Notes under the pieces: model-generated
Told to the model about the DNA's origin: nothing
The model's database searches: none
The model's input: only the letters and a program-made list of their open reading frames with translations
Origin: Saccharopolyspora gregorii
Lineage (GTDB): Bacteria; Actinomycetota; Actinomycetes; Mycobacteriales; Pseudonocardiaceae
Length of the DNA stretch: 64,000 nt
Direction of reading: 5' to 3'
NCBI RefSeq assembly: GCF_024734405.1
Contig: NZ_CP059556.1
Location: 2,542,001 to 2,606,000 of the forward strand
Part shown: piece after piece, positions 1-11,000 of the stretch
How positions within the stretch are numbered: position 1 is the stretch's first letter
How the letters are laid out: the number at the start of each line of letters is the position of its first letter
Program-made: the position numbers and the translations under genes

Positions 1-2118
1 ACCACCGAGGCCGTGCTGCGCGCGGTGCGGGCCGCCGGGGTGCCGGTCGAGCACCGGTTCACCGACGTCTCCCGGCTGTTCGCGCCCGTCGCGCAGCGGC
101 TCGGGCTGGCGGCGGAACTGCTCGACGTGGACGCCGACTTCGCCGCGCAGGGCTTCGCGGCGGGCAGCGCCGACCTGGTGCTGGCCGGCAACGTGCTGCA
201 CAACGCCCGCCACCTCGGCGAGACCCTGGCCCGCGTCCGCGCACTGCTGGCGCCCGGCGGGGAACTCGTCTGCACCGAGTCGGTGCGGGACAACCGCGCG
301 ATGCTCACCTCCATGCAGTTCCTGCTGTCCGCGGAGGACGGCCGGGATCGGCACACCGACCGGCGGGCCGCGAGCGGCGAGGTGTTCCTGGACGAGGCCG
401 GATGGCGCGGCGAACTGCGCGCCGCCGGGTTCGAGCTGCGGGACGTGCATCCGGAACCCGGGTCGCCGTGGGCGGCCTCCGGGCAGCTGCTGTTCCACGC
501 GGTGCGCCCCGGCGCGGCGGACGTCGCCGACGTGCTGGCCGAGCTCGGCGACCGCGTCGTGCTGGAGACCGGCACCGCGACCCGGACCGCCGCGCGGCTG
601 CGGGCGGCGCTGGGCGGGGAACCGGAAGCGGACGAGCGGGTGCGCGGCCTCCTCGCCACGCTCGGCGCGGACACCGGACTCGCCGTCGCGCTCGGCCCGG
701 AACCGGGACGCACCGGCGTGCTCACCGGCGACGGGGCGGCCGCGGTGTGGTCGGCGGGCGGAACCGCCGTGCTCGGCGACCCGGCGGCGACGCCCGCCCG
801 GCTGCTGGCCTGGCTGGAGCGTTCCGAGGTGGAGACCGCCGTGCTGCCCGCCGAGCAGGCGCGGGCCCTCCCGGACCTGCCCGCCGCGCTGATGACGGAC
901 CTGTCCGCGCTGCGCCGGGTGGTGCTCACCGGCGCCGAGCTCACCGCGGCGGAGGCGGCCGCGTGGGCGGAGCTGGACGTGGAACCGCGCGGCGCCGTCG
1001 CGCCCCGACCGGCCGGAGACCTCGCCGCGGACGTGGCGGCCGCCGCCGACGCCGAGATCGCCGGGCTCGACCTGGACGCCGCCCTCGACGCGCTGCGGCT
1101 GGTGGACGCGGCGGCGCTGCGCTCCATGCTCGCCGCCCTGGTGCGCGCCGGATGGTCCGCCGCGGCAGGTGGAACCGACTCGGCGGAGCGGATCCTCGAC
1201 GCCGCCGCGGTCGCCCCGGAGCACCGGGCGCTGGTGCGCCGCTGGCTGGTCGAACTGGCGCGGGAAGGGCTGCTGGCGCACCGCGACGGCGGCTACGCGC
1301 CCGTGCCGGAGCACGCGGAACTCCTGCGGATCGACGATCCGTGGCGGGAAGCGCGGGAACGCTGGCTGGCCGCGTTCGGCGCCGCCGAGACCGTGGACTA
1401 CGCGCGCGGCAGCGCCGAAGCGCTGCCCGAGCTGATCACCGGCCGGGCGCAGGCGGTGCTGCTGCTGTTCCCCGAAGGCCGCACCGACCTGGCCCGCGCG
1501 CTGTACCGGGAGAGCATCACCGCCCGCTACCAGCAGCGCGCCGTGGCCGCTCTCGTCGCCGAGTCCGTCCGGCGCGCGGCCCGACCGCTGCGGGTGCTGG
1601 AGGTCGGCGCGGGCACCGGCGCCACCACCGAGGTCGTGCTCGACGCGCTCGGCGGCGCCCGGGTGGACTACCTGTTCACCGACGTGTCCCGGTTCTTCCT
1701 CGACCAGGCGCGGCAGCGCTTCGGCACCGCGGTGCGCTGCGGGCTGTTCGACCTCGACGCCGAGCCGGACGCGCAGGACTTCGACGGAGGCCCCTTCGAC
1801 CTCGTCCTCGGCGCGGGGGCGTTGAACGCGGCCACCGACACCGACGCCTCCGTGCGCCGGCTGCGCGGGCTGCTCGCCCCCGGCGGGCTGCTGGTGCTCA
1901 CCGAACCGACCACCGAGGAGCACTGGGTGATGGCCTCGCAGGGCCTGCTCATGGCCGACGCGCACGACGACCGCGCCGGGTCCGGAGCCACGTTCCTGTC
2001 GCTGCCGCAGTGGCGCGCGGTGCTCGACGGCGCCGGGCTGCACCGCGAACTGGAACTCCCGCCGCCCGGGCACGCGCTGGAACCCCTGGGGCACCGCGTG
2101 TTCGTCGCGCGCGCCTGA
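1..2118 (+). CDS. C-terminal part of a tandem methyltransferase NRPS/PKS-associated protein (5' truncated)
   Basis: The gene enters from outside the window; the frame is open from base 1. Two class I SAM methyltransferase-like units are visible. The first is entered just after its SAM loop and runs to about residue 165, with an FTDVS segment and an LAPGGELVCTE strand. The second (about residues 480-705) has the full SAM loop EVGAGTGATTEV, the FTDVS segment and LAPGGLLVLTEP. Its prelude LLLFPEG...LYRESITARY is typical of C-methyltransferase domains built into PKS/NRPS proteins. The linker (about residues 180-330) faintly resembles part of an adenylation domain but lacks its core motifs. No carrier or thioesterase domain follows; the stop comes right after the second unit. 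It lies 27 bases before the asparagine-synthetase-like gene and probably methylates the azoline scaffold. The role is inferred from context. Confidence 0.75.
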   Translation, partial: TTEAVLRAVRAAGVPVEHRFTDVSRLFAPVAQRLGLAAELLDVDADFAAQGFAAGSADLVLAGNVLHNARHLGETLARVRALLAPGGELVCTESVRDNRAMLTSMQFLLSAEDGRDRHTDRRAASGEVFLDEAGWRGELRAAGFELRDVHPEPGSPWAASGQLLFHAVRPGAADVADVLAELGDRVVLETGTATRTAARLRAALGGEPEADERVRGLLATLGADTGLAVALGPEPGRTGVLTGDGAAAVWSAGGTAVLGDPAATPARLLAWLERSEVETAVLPAEQARALPDLPAALMTDLSALRRVVLTGAELTAAEAAAWAELDVEPRGAVAPRPAGDLAADVAAAADAEIAGLDLDAALDALRLVDAAALRSMLAALVRAGWSAAAGGTDSAERILDAAAVAPEHRALVRRWLVELAREGLLAHRDGGYAPVPEHAELLRIDDPWREARERWLAAFGAAETVDYARGSAEALPELITGRAQAVLLLFPEGRTDLARALYRESITARYQQRAVAALVAESVRRAARPLRVLEVGAGTGATTEVVLDALGGARVDYLFTDVSRFFLDQARQRFGTAVRCGLFDLDAEPDAQDFDGGPFDLVLGAGALNAATDTDASVRRLRGLLAPGGLLVLTEPTTEEHWVMASQGLLMADAHDDRAGSGATFLSLPQWRAVLDGAGLHRELELPPPGHALEPLGHRVFVARA

Positions 2119-2145
2119 ACCTCCCCGCTACGAAAGGAAGAACCC

Positions 2146-3987
2146 ATGTGCGGCATCACCGGCTGGGTGGCGTTCGACGACGACCTGCGGGCCCACCGCG
2201 ACGTCGTGGAGGCCATGACCCGCACCCTCGCCGACCGCGGACCCGATGACGGCGACGTGTGGCTGGACCGCCCGGTCGCCCTCGGCCACCGCAGGCTCGC
2301 CGTCATCGACCTGCCCGGCGGCCGCCAGCCGATGCGGGTGGAGACCGCGAGCGGGCCGGTGGTGCTGGTGTACTCCGGCGAGACCTACGACTTCACCGAG
2401 CTGCGCGAGGAGCTGGAAGGCCGCGGCCACCGCTTCGCCACCGCCTCCGACACCGAGGTGGTGCTGCGCGGCTACCTGGAGTGGGGCGAGTCCGTCGCCG
2501 AACGGCTCAACGGCATGTACGCCTTCGCCATCTGGGACGGCAGGCACGAGCGGCTGGTGCTGGTGCGCGACCGGATGGGCGTGAAACCGCTGTACTACCA
2601 CCGCACCCGCGACGGAGTGCTGTTCGGCTCCGAACCGAAGGCGGTGCTGGCGAACCCGGCGTTCCCGCGCCGCGTCGACACCGGCTGCCTGCGCGAGCTC
2701 GTCGGGTTCACCAAGGCCCCCGGCTGGTCGCTGTGGAAGGACCTGCACGAGGTCGAACCGGGCACGGTGCTCACCGTCGACCGGGACGGGATGCGGGAAC
2801 GCACCTACTGGCGGCTGGAGACCGCGCCGCACACCGACGACGCGGAGACCACGGTCGCCCGGGTCCGCGAGCTGCTCGGCGACGTGGTGCCCCGCCAGCT
2901 GGTGTCGGACGTGCCGCAGTGCGTGCTGCTGTCCGGCGGCCTCGACTCCAGCGCCATCACCGCGCTCGCCGCCCGGCACCTGGCCGGGCAGGGGCGGGCG
3001 GTGCGCTCCTACTCGGTGGACTTCGCCGGCTACGAGGAGAACTTCCGGCCCGACGAGTTCCGCGAGACCCCGGATTCGCCGTTCATCCGCGACGTCAGCG
3101 CGCACGTCGGCTCCCGGCACCGGGACGTGGTGCTGGACTCGAAGCTGCTCGGCACGCCCGAGCTGCGGCGGGCGGTGGTGGCGGCGCGGGACATGCCGAT
3201 CGGGCTCGGCGACATCGACAGCTCGATGTACCTGCTGTTCCAGGCGATCCGCGAGGAATCGACGGTCGCGCTCTCCGGCGAGTTCGCCGACGAGCTGTTC
3301 GGCGGCTACGTCTGGTTCCACCACCCGGCCGCGCGCGACGCCGACACCTTCCCGTGGCTGGCGTTCCAGAACACCTACACCGCCGACCGCACCGGGCCGC
3401 TGCGGCCGGAACTGCGGCGGGCGCTGGACATCGGCGGCTACGTCGCCGACCAGTACGCGGACGCCGTCGCCCGCGTCGAGCACCTCGACCACGAGGACGC
3501 CGCCGAACGCCGGATGCGCACCAGCAGCCACCTGCACATCACCCGCCTGGTGCGGGCGATGCTGGACCGCAAGGACCGGATGTCGATGGCCGTGGGCCTG
3601 GAGGTCCGCGTCCCGTTCGCCGACCACCGCCTCGTCGAGTACGTCTACAACGCGCCGTGGGCGCTGAAGACCCACGACGGCCGGGAGAAGGGCCTGCTGC
3701 GCGGCGCCGTCGCCGACCTGCTGCCGGAATCCGTGGTGCGGCGAGTGAAGAGCCCCTACCCGTCCACTCAGGACACCCGGTACGCGGAGGAGTTGCAGCG
3801 CCAGACCCGCGACGTGCTCGCCGAACGCGACCACGCCGTGTTCGAGGTCTTCGACCGGGACTGGCTGCGCGGCACCGCCGAACGCGATCCGGCCACCGTC
3901 ACCGGGGAGGTCCGCACCGGACTCGAACGCGCCCTCGACTTCTACCACTGGGCCGACCTGTACCGGCCCGGACTGGAACTCGCATGA
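2146..3987 (+). CDS. Asparagine synthase (glutamine-hydrolysing)-like amidotransferase
   Basis: A 613-residue protein of the AsnB family. The N-terminal class II glutaminase starts MCGITGWV, so Cys2 would be the nucleophile that releases ammonia from glutamine. The C-terminal synthetase domain carries the pyrophosphate-binding loop SGGLDSS near residue 263 and EFADELFGGY further on. The length is normal for AsnB. An AAAGGAAG ribosome site precedes the ATG, and the stop overlaps the next gene as ATGA. Members of this family inside biosynthetic clusters often amidate a carboxylate or close an amide or lactam rather than make asparagine. Its position between the methyltransferase protein and a P450 suggests such a tailoring job, possibly conversion of a released acid to an amide. 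Primary asparagine synthesis cannot be excluded. Confidence 0.85.
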   Translation: MCGITGWVAFDDDLRAHRDVVEAMTRTLADRGPDDGDVWLDRPVALGHRRLAVIDLPGGRQPMRVETASGPVVLVYSGETYDFTELREELEGRGHRFATASDTEVVLRGYLEWGESVAERLNGMYAFAIWDGRHERLVLVRDRMGVKPLYYHRTRDGVLFGSEPKAVLANPAFPRRVDTGCLRELVGFTKAPGWSLWKDLHEVEPGTVLTVDRDGMRERTYWRLETAPHTDDAETTVARVRELLGDVVPRQLVSDVPQCVLLSGGLDSSAITALAARHLAGQGRAVRSYSVDFAGYEENFRPDEFRETPDSPFIRDVSAHVGSRHRDVVLDSKLLGTPELRRAVVAARDMPIGLGDIDSSMYLLFQAIREESTVALSGEFADELFGGYVWFHHPAARDADTFPWLAFQNTYTADRTGPLRPELRRALDIGGYVADQYADAVARVEHLDHEDAAERRMRTSSHLHITRLVRAMLDRKDRMSMAVGLEVRVPFADHRLVEYVYNAPWALKTHDGREKGLLRGAVADLLPESVVRRVKSPYPSTQDTRYAEELQRQTRDVLAERDHAVFEVFDRDWLRGTAERDPATVTGEVRTGLERALDFYHWADLYRPGLELA

Positions 3988-5231
3988 CCACCACCGAAAG
4001 CGGGGGAACCGCCATGACCGACCTCCTGGAACCGCTCGTGCTGGACGAGGACTTCGTGCAGCGCTCGCACGAGGTGACCGCGCGGCTGCGCGAGACGACG
4101 CCGGTGCGGTTCGTCGTGCTGCCCGGAGGTTTCCCGGTGTGGCTGGTCACCGGCCACGCCGAGGCCCGCGCCGCGATGACCGATCCGCGGCTGAGCAGCC
4201 ACCACGTCTACGACCGGCTGGAGCGGATGCGGTTGGCCGCGGCCGGCGCCGGGGAGGACGCGGAGAGCCTGTTCGCCCCGGAGCTCGCGCAGAACCTGCT
4301 CAACCTGGACCCGCCGGACCACACCCGGCTGCGCAAGCTCGTCTCCGCGGTGTTCACCACCCGCTCGGTCGCCCCGCTGCGCCCCCGCATCGAGGAGATC
4401 ACCGACGAGCTGCTGGACGCGATGGCCGCCGCGGGCGAGGCGGAACTGCTCGCCGACTACGCCTACCCGCTGCCGATCCGGGTGATCTGCGAGCTGCTCG
4501 GCATCCCGTTCGCCGACCGGGACCGGTTCACCGACTGGTCCCGCACCATGGTCGCCGCGACCACCCCGGAGGAGGTCGGGGCCGCGTCCAAGCTGATGGC
4601 CGGCTACCTCGGCGACCTCGTGGCGGCCAAGCGGGCCGACCCCGGCGAGGACCTGCTGTCGCGGCTGGTGCACGTGAGCGAGGACGGCGACCGGCTGTCC
4701 CGGGACGAGCTGATCTCCACCGCCGTCGTGCTGCTGACCGGCGGTTTCGAGACCACGGTGAACCTGATCAGCAGCGGGATGCTGGCGCTGCTGCGCCACC
4801 CGGACCAGCTGGCGCTGCTGCGCTCCCGGCCGGACCTGCTCGGCGGGGCGGTGGAGGAGTTCCTGCGGTACGAGACGCCGAACAACCTGTCCTCGCCGCG
4901 CTACGCCACCGAACCGGTCGAGCTGGGCGGGGTGGAGATCCCCGCCGGGCACTTCGTGATGGCCTCCTGGTTGTCGGCGAACCGCGAACCCCGCTTCGCC
5001 GACCCGGACCGGCTCGACATCACCCGCAAGCCGGGCGGTCACCTGGCCTTCGGCCACGGCATCCACTACTGCCTCGGGGCGCCGCTGGCCCGGCTGGAGG
5101 GCGAGATCGCCTTCGGCCGGTTGCTGGCGCGCTTCACCGACGTCGAGCTCGCCGTGCCGGAGGAGGAGCTGCGCTGGCGGTTCAGCACCGCCATGCACGG
5201 CCTGGAAACCCTGCCGCTGCGGCTGCGCTGA
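3984..5231 (+). CDS. Cytochrome P450 (first of two in the NRPS operon)
   Basis: A bacterial soluble class I P450 of about 415 residues. It has the I-helix oxygen-binding motif TGGFETT, the ExxR pair in EEFLRYETP, and the heme-cysteine loop FGHGIHYCLG near the C-terminus. The first ATG overlaps the previous stop (ATGA). A second in-frame ATG at 4014 has a better G-rich ribosome site and would remove ten residues; the choice is open. The enzyme would need ferredoxin and ferredoxin reductase encoded elsewhere. Likely work on this pathway is hydroxylation, ring oxidation of an azoline to an azole, or phenol coupling. The sequence does not say which. Confidence 0.93.
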   Translation: MTTTESGGTAMTDLLEPLVLDEDFVQRSHEVTARLRETTPVRFVVLPGGFPVWLVTGHAEARAAMTDPRLSSHHVYDRLERMRLAAAGAGEDAESLFAPELAQNLLNLDPPDHTRLRKLVSAVFTTRSVAPLRPRIEEITDELLDAMAAAGEAELLADYAYPLPIRVICELLGIPFADRDRFTDWSRTMVAATTPEEVGAASKLMAGYLGDLVAAKRADPGEDLLSRLVHVSEDGDRLSRDELISTAVVLLTGGFETTVNLISSGMLALLRHPDQLALLRSRPDLLGGAVEEFLRYETPNNLSSPRYATEPVELGGVEIPAGHFVMASWLSANREPRFADPDRLDITRKPGGHLAFGHGIHYCLGAPLARLEGEIAFGRLLARFTDVELAVPEEELRWRFSTAMHGLETLPLRLR

Positions 5232-5253
5232 CCCCCTGGAGGAACGAGACATC

Positions 5254-6867
5254 ATGGCTCCGCTCGAAGGAACCACCGGCTGGCCCGCCGACTTGGCCGC
5301 CCGCTACCGCGAAGCCGGGTACTGGGCCGGGCGCACGCTCGGCGGCCTGCTGCGCGACTCGGCGCGGCGCGCACCGGAGCGCACCGCGCTCGTGGACGGC
5401 GACCGCCGATGGGACTACCGGGAGCTCGACGACGCCGCCGACCGGGTCGCCGCCGGGCTCCGCGCGCACGGCATCGCGCCGGGCGACCGCGTCCTGGTGC
5501 ACCTGCCGAACGTCGCCGAGTTCGCGGCGCTGCTGTTCGGCTGCGCCCGCGCCGGTGCGGTGCCGGTGCTCGCGCTGCCGCCGCACCGGGAGACCGAACT
5601 GGTGCACCTGGCCGAGCTCGCCGGTGCCGTCGCCTACGCGATCCCCGCCGAGCACGGCGGGTTCGACCACCTCCCGCTCGCCGAGGCCGTCACCGCGGGC
5701 GCCCCGTCGGTGCGGCACGTGTTCGTCGTCGGCGGCGATCCGGGCCGGTTCACCCCGTTCGACGCGCTCACCGCCGCCGAACCCGGGGATCGCGCCGATG
5801 ACGCCGCGCCGGAGGACGTCGCGGTGCTGCTGCTGTCCGGCGGCACCACGGGACTGCCGAAGCTGATCCCGCGCACCCACGACGACTACGCCTACAACGC
5901 CCTTGCCAGCGCCGAGGTCTCCGGGCTGGACGCGGCATCGGTGTACCTGGCGGCGCTGCCCGCGGCGCACAACTTCGCGCTCGCCTGCCCCGGTCTGCTG
6001 GGCGCGTTCGCGGTCGGTGCGACGGTCGTGCTCAGCCCCGGCGGTGACCCGGAGACCGCGTTCCCGCTGATCGAGCGGGAACGGGTCACGGTGGTCGCGC
6101 TGGTGCCGCCGCTGGTGCTGGTGTGGCTGGACGCCGCCGAGCTGTTCCGGCCGGACCTGTCCAGCCTGCGGTTGCTGCAGGCCGGTGGGTCGCGGCTCAA
6201 GGACGATCCCGCCCGCCGGGTGCGGTCGGTGCTGGGCTGCGCGTTGCAACAGGTGTACGGGATGGCCGAGGGCCTGCTCAACTTCACCCGCCTCGACGAC
6301 CCGGACGAGCTGGTCATCGGCACCCAGGGCCGGCCGCTGTCCGCCGATGACGAGGTGCTGGTGTGCGACCAGGACGGCGACCCGGTTCCCGACGGCCAGG
6401 TCGGCGAGCTGCTGGTCCGCGGCCCGTACACGTTGCGCGGCTACTTCCGCGCCGAGGCGCACGACGAGCGCTCGTTCACCGCCGACGGCTTCTTCCGCAC
6501 CGGCGACCTGGTGCGGCGGCTGCCGACCGGGCACCTCGTCGTGGAGGGCCGCAGCAAGGAGGTGATCAACCGCGGCGGCGACAAGATCCCCGTCGAAGAG
6601 GTGGAGAACCACCTGCTGTCCCACCCGGCGGTGCACGACGTGGCGCTCGTCGGCTTCCCCGACGAGGCGATGGGGGAGCGCAGCTGCGCGTTCGTGCTCG
6701 CCGCGGGCGAACCGCCGAACCGGCGCGACCTGGTGGAGCACCTGCGGCGGCTCGGCGTCGCCGCGTTCAAGCTGCCGGACCGGGTGCGGGTGCTGGAGTC
6801 CTTCCCGCGCACCGGCCTCGGCAAGGTCGACCGGCGGGCGCTGGCGGAAGGGCTGGTGCGGCCGTGA
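5254..6867 (+). CDS. Aryl-acid (probably salicylate) AMP ligase, DhbE/YbtE family
   Basis: A stand-alone adenylation enzyme of 537 residues that activates an aryl acid with ATP and loads it on an aryl carrier protein. Core motifs are present: [26 protein letters not shown] and the C-terminal GKVDRR lysine. The pocket segment reads [10 protein letters not shown] where DhbE has AHNYPLSSPG. The Asn that contacts the carboxylate/2-OH end is kept, and the residue equivalent to DhbE Ser240 is Cys. The segment after GMAEG reads LLN, putting Leu at the Val337 position. Cys plus Leu is the published pattern for salicylate-activating members (YbtE, PchD, MbtA), versus Ser plus Val for 2,3-dihydroxybenzoate. 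A GGAGG site precedes the ATG. The partner carrier is probably the N-terminal domain of the NRPS at 8054. Confidence 0.93.
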   Translation: MAPLEGTTGWPADLAARYREAGYWAGRTLGGLLRDSARRAPERTALVDGDRRWDYRELDDAADRVAAGLRAHGIAPGDRVLVHLPNVAEFAALLFGCARAGAVPVLALPPHRETELVHLAELAGAVAYAIPAEHGGFDHLPLAEAVTAGAPSVRHVFVVGGDPGRFTPFDALTAAEPGDRADDAAPEDVAVLLLSGGTTGLPKLIPRTHDDYAYNALASAEVSGLDAASVYLAALPAAHNFALACPGLLGAFAVGATVVLSPGGDPETAFPLIERERVTVVALVPPLVLVWLDAAELFRPDLSSLRLLQAGGSRLKDDPARRVRSVLGCALQQVYGMAEGLLNFTRLDDPDELVIGTQGRPLSADDEVLVCDQDGDPVPDGQVGELLVRGPYTLRGYFRAEAHDERSFTADGFFRTGDLVRRLPTGHLVVEGRSKEVINRGGDKIPVEEVENHLLSHPAVHDVALVGFPDEAMGERSCAFVLAAGEPPNRRDLVEHLRRLGVAAFKLPDRVRVLESFPRTGLGKVDRRALAEGLVRP

Positions 6868-8036
6868 CCGTGGAGACCTACCCGTTCAACGCGGCGGAAG
6901 GGCTCGACCTCGCCCCCGCCTACCGGCGTGCCCAGCGCACGCCGGGACCGGTCCGCGTGCAGCTGCCGTTCGGCGAACCCGCCTGGCTGGTGACCCGCCA
7001 CGACGAGGCCCGGTTCGTGTTCGCCGACCCGCGCTTCAGCCGGGCGATGGCGCAGGAGCGGGATTCGCCGCGCACCACCCCGCACAACCCGGTCGGCATC
7101 GTGACGATGGATCCGCCGGAGCACACCCGGGTGCGCACCCTCGTCGCGAAGGCGTTCACCGCGCGCCGCGCCGAACGGCTGCGCCCGTGGATCCGGGAGC
7201 TGCTGCACGAGCGCATCGACGCGATGGCGGCGCCCGCCGACCTCGTGGCCGAGCTGGCGCTGCCGGTGCCGATCGCCGTCATCTGCGAACTGCTCGGCGT
7301 CCCGGCGCGGGACCGGGACCGCTTCCAGGGGTGGAGCGAGGCGGTGCTGTCCACCAACGGGCTGCCGCCGGAGCAGATCGTCGAACGCACCGGGGCGCTG
7401 CGGACCTACGTGGCCGAGCTGATCGCGGCCCGCCGCGACCGGCCCGCCGACGACCTGATGTCGGGGCTCGTCGAAGCGCGCGACGAGCAGGACCGGCTCT
7501 CCGACCTGGAGCTGGAGCAGCTGTGCATCGCGCTGCTCGTCGGCGGCTACGAGACCACCGCCTCGCAGCTGGCCAATTTCGCGCACCTGTTGCTCCAGCG
7601 GCCCGGCGGCCTCGTCGAGCTGGCCGACGGCCCGGACCGGGACCGCCGCGCCGCCGCCTGGGTGGAGGAGCTGCTGCGCTACGTGCCGATGGCCGCCGCC
7701 GCGGCGATGCCGCGCTACGCCCGCGAGGACGTGGCCGTCGGCGGGCAGGTGGTGCGCGCCGGCGAGCCGGTGCTGGTGGCGATCGGTGCCGCCGACCGCG
7801 ATCCCGGGCGCTACCCGGACCCCGACGTGCTCGACCCGGACCGCGATTCCCGCGGGCACCTGGCGTTCGGGCACGGCGTGCACCACTGCGTCGGCGCCGC
7901 GCTGGCGCGGATCGAACTGCAGGAGAGCGTGCTGGCGCTGGCGGAGCGGCTGCCCCGGCTCCGCCCGGCGGGCGAGGTGCGCTGGAAGACCGGGCTGTTC
8001 TTCCGCGGCCCGCAGACGTTGCCGGTGACCTGGTGA
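6864..8036 (+). CDS. Cytochrome P450 (second of two in the NRPS operon)
   Basis: A 390-residue soluble P450. It has the I-helix motif VGGYETT, ExxR in EELLRYVP, and the heme loop [10 protein letters not shown] with the cysteine ligand. The GTG start overlaps the stop of the adenylase gene as GTGA, so the two are probably translationally coupled. It resembles the first P450 in layout but is clearly divergent, so the pair is not a recent duplication. Its place directly before the NRPS suggests oxidation of a carrier-bound or released intermediate. An earlier start is not possible without running into the ligase gene. Confidence 0.93.
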   Translation: MTVETYPFNAAEGLDLAPAYRRAQRTPGPVRVQLPFGEPAWLVTRHDEARFVFADPRFSRAMAQERDSPRTTPHNPVGIVTMDPPEHTRVRTLVAKAFTARRAERLRPWIRELLHERIDAMAAPADLVAELALPVPIAVICELLGVPARDRDRFQGWSEAVLSTNGLPPEQIVERTGALRTYVAELIAARRDRPADDLMSGLVEARDEQDRLSDLELEQLCIALLVGGYETTASQLANFAHLLLQRPGGLVELADGPDRDRRAAAWVEELLRYVPMAAAAAMPRYAREDVAVGGQVVRAGEPVLVAIGAADRDPGRYPDPDVLDPDRDSRGHLAFGHGVHHCVGAALARIELQESVLALAERLPRLRPAGEVRWKTGLFFRGPQTLPVTW

Positions 8037-8053
8037 GGAAAGGGGCCACGACC

Positions 8054-11000
8054 GTGCCCGCACACGACCCGACCGACCTCGCGGCGTTCCGCGCCGAAGT
8101 GGCGGAACTGCTGGACCTGCCCGCCGACGGGATCTCCGACGCGGAGAACCTGATCGCCCTCGGCCTGGACTCGATCGCGATGATGCAGCTGGCCGCGGGA
8201 CTGCGCCGCCGCGGGCGCGCCGTCTCGTTCGGCGACCTGGCGGCCGAACCGACCTTGGCGGCCTGGGGAGCGCTGCTCGGCGGTGGCGCCGCAGCGTCCG
8301 AAGTGGACTCGACGGAGGCCGGGGCTGCACCCGTCGAGTCCGATGTCGACGAAGGGACGCCGTTCCCGCTCGCGCTGATGCAGCACGCCTACTGGGTCGG
8401 CAGGCGCCCCGGCCAGCGCCTCGGCGGCGTCGCGGCGCACTTCTACGACGAGTTCGACGGCCGCGGCGTCGACCCGCACCGGCTGGAGGACGCGGTGCGC
8501 GCTGTGCTGCGCAGACACGGCATGCTGCGGGTGCGGATCCTCGACGACGGCACCCAGCGGATCCTGCCGGCCAGCCCGTGGCCCGGGCTCACCACGCACG
8601 ACCTGCGCGGTCTGTCCACGTCGGACGCCGAAGCCGAGCTGGAGCTGATCCGCGCCGAACTCTCGCACCGCAGGCTCGACATCACCGCGGGCGAGGTGTT
8701 CGACGTGCGGTTGTCGCTGCTGCCCGGCGGGCGCACCCGGGTGCACGTCAACCTCGACATGATCGCCGCCGACGCGCTGAGCCTCCGGGTGCTGCTCGCC
8801 GACCTCGCCCGCCACTACCTCGGCGAGGACGAGCCGGAACCGCTGGCGTACGGCTACCCGCGCTACCTCGCCGACCGCGCCGCCCGCCGCAGCGCCGCCG
8901 ACGCGGCCGCCGACCGCGAGCACTGGCGGACCCGGCTGCCGGAACTGCCCGGCCAGCCCGAACTGCCCGCCGCGGGCGACTCCGCCGACGACGCCACCGT
9001 CGTCGTGCGACGGCACCGGCTGCTCGGCCCCGACGAGGTGGCCCGCTGGGAGACCGCGGCCCGCGGGCACGGGTTGACGCCCGCGATGGCGCTCGCCGCC
9101 GTGTTCGCCGAAACCCTCACCGCGTGGAGCGCGCAACCCCGCTTCCTGCTGAACCTGCCGCTGTTCGACCGGGAACCGCTGCACCCCGACGTGGCCGGGC
9201 TCGTCGGCGACTTCACCTCCTCGGTGCTGCTGGAGTGGGACGGCGCCGCGCCCGGCACGTTCGCCGAGCGGGCCGGGCGGGTGCAGGAGCGGTTCCACGC
9301 CGACGCCGCGCACGCCGGGCACTCCGGCGTCGAAGTGCTCCGCGACCTGTCCCGCGCCCGCGGCGAGCAGCAGCTCGCGCCCGTCGTCTACACCAGCGCG
9401 CTCGGGCTCGGGCCGCTGTTCCCCGACGCGGTGCGCCGCGCGTTCGGCGAGGCGTCCTGGATCATCTCGCAGGGGCCGCAGGTGTGGCTGGACGCGCAGG
9501 TCACCGAACTGGACGGCGGCCTGCTGGTGAACTGGGACGCCCGCGAGCACGCGTTCGCGCCCGGCGTGCTCGACGCGATGTTCACCGCCTACTCGGACCT
9601 GCTGGACCGGCTGCTCGCCGACGACGCGGCCTGGACCGCCCCGCCGCCGCGGCTCGCGCCGGACGCGCAGCTCACCGCCCGCGCGCCGGGCGGCGACGCG
9701 CCGGAACCCCGGTGCCTGCACACCGGTTTCTTCCGCCACGCCCACGAGGATCCGGGCGCGATCGCGCTGCGCTGGGGCCGCGGCGGGGAGCTGAGCTACG
9801 GCGACCTGGCCGGGCGGGCGCTCACCCTCGCGGGCGCGCTGCGCGCCCGCGGCGCCGGGCCGGGCGAACTGGTCGCGATCTCGTTGCCGAAGGGGCCGGA
9901 GCAGGTCGTCGCCGCGCTCGGCGTCCTGGCCACCGGCGCCGCCTACCTGCCGCTGCCGGTGGACCACCCGCCCGCGCGCCGGGAGCGGGTGCTCGCCTCC
10001 GCCGGAGCCCGGATCGTGGTCGACGCGGACTTCCCGGTGCACGGCGCGGCGCCGCTGCCCGCACCCGCCGCGACCACGCCGCGGGACCTGGCCTACGTGC
10101 TCTACACCTCCGGTTCCACAGGGGAACCGAAGGGCGTGGAGATCACCCACGCGGCCGCGATGAACACCATCGGCGACCTGGTGGAGCGCTTCGGCCTCGA
10201 CGAGCGGGACCGCACCCTCGCGGTGAGCCGCTTCGAGTTCGACCTCTCCGTGTTCGACGTCTTCGCCCCGTTGAGCGTCGGTGGTGCCGTGGTGTGCGTC
10301 GAGCAGGACGCGCAGCGCGACGCGACGAGCTGGCTGGACTCGGTGCACCGCCACGGCGTCACGGTGCTCAACTGCGTGCCGACGCTGCTGGACATGCTGC
10401 TCACCGCCTGCGACGAGCGGCCGCTGCCGCTGCGCGCGGTGCTGCTCGGCGGGGATCGGGTCGGCACCGACCTGCCCGGCCGGCTCGCCGCCCGGGCACC
10501 CGGTTGCCGCTTCGCCGGTCTCGGCGGCACCACCGAGACCGCCATCCACTCCACCGTCCAGGAGGTCGTCGGCGACGCGGTCCCGGCGAGTTGGAGCTGC
10601 GTCCCGTACGGCGAGCCGCTGCGCGGCGTCAGCTGCCGGGTCGTCGACGCGCTCGGCCGGGACTGCCCCGACCAGGTGCCCGGGGAGCTGTGGATCGGCG
10701 GCGCGGGAGTCGCCCGCGGCTACCGGAACGACCCGGAGCGGACCGCCGACCGGTTCGTCGAGCACGCCGGGGTCCGCTGGTACCGCACCGGCGACCGCGC
10801 CCGCTACCTGCCGGACGGCGGCATCGAGTTCCTCGGCCGCGCCGACCACCAGGTCAAGATCCGCGGCCACCGCGTCGAACTCGGCGAGGTCGAGGCGGCG
10901 CTGGCCGCGGCGGAGGGCGTGACCGGTGCGGTCGCGGTGCTCACCGGCGGCAGGCTCGGCGCCGCGGTCACCGGCGCGGCCGACCCGGAGCGGGTGCGGG

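Noticed and set aside
402-2249. A 615-codon plus-strand frame
   Set aside because: Arg/Gly/Ala-rich translation in a second frame of the methyltransferase protein; no motifs.
2128-8330. Long minus-strand frames opposite the asparagine synthase, P450 and ligase genes
   Set aside because: Same shadow effect; plus-strand proteins have catalytic motifs in order and overlapping stops and starts.
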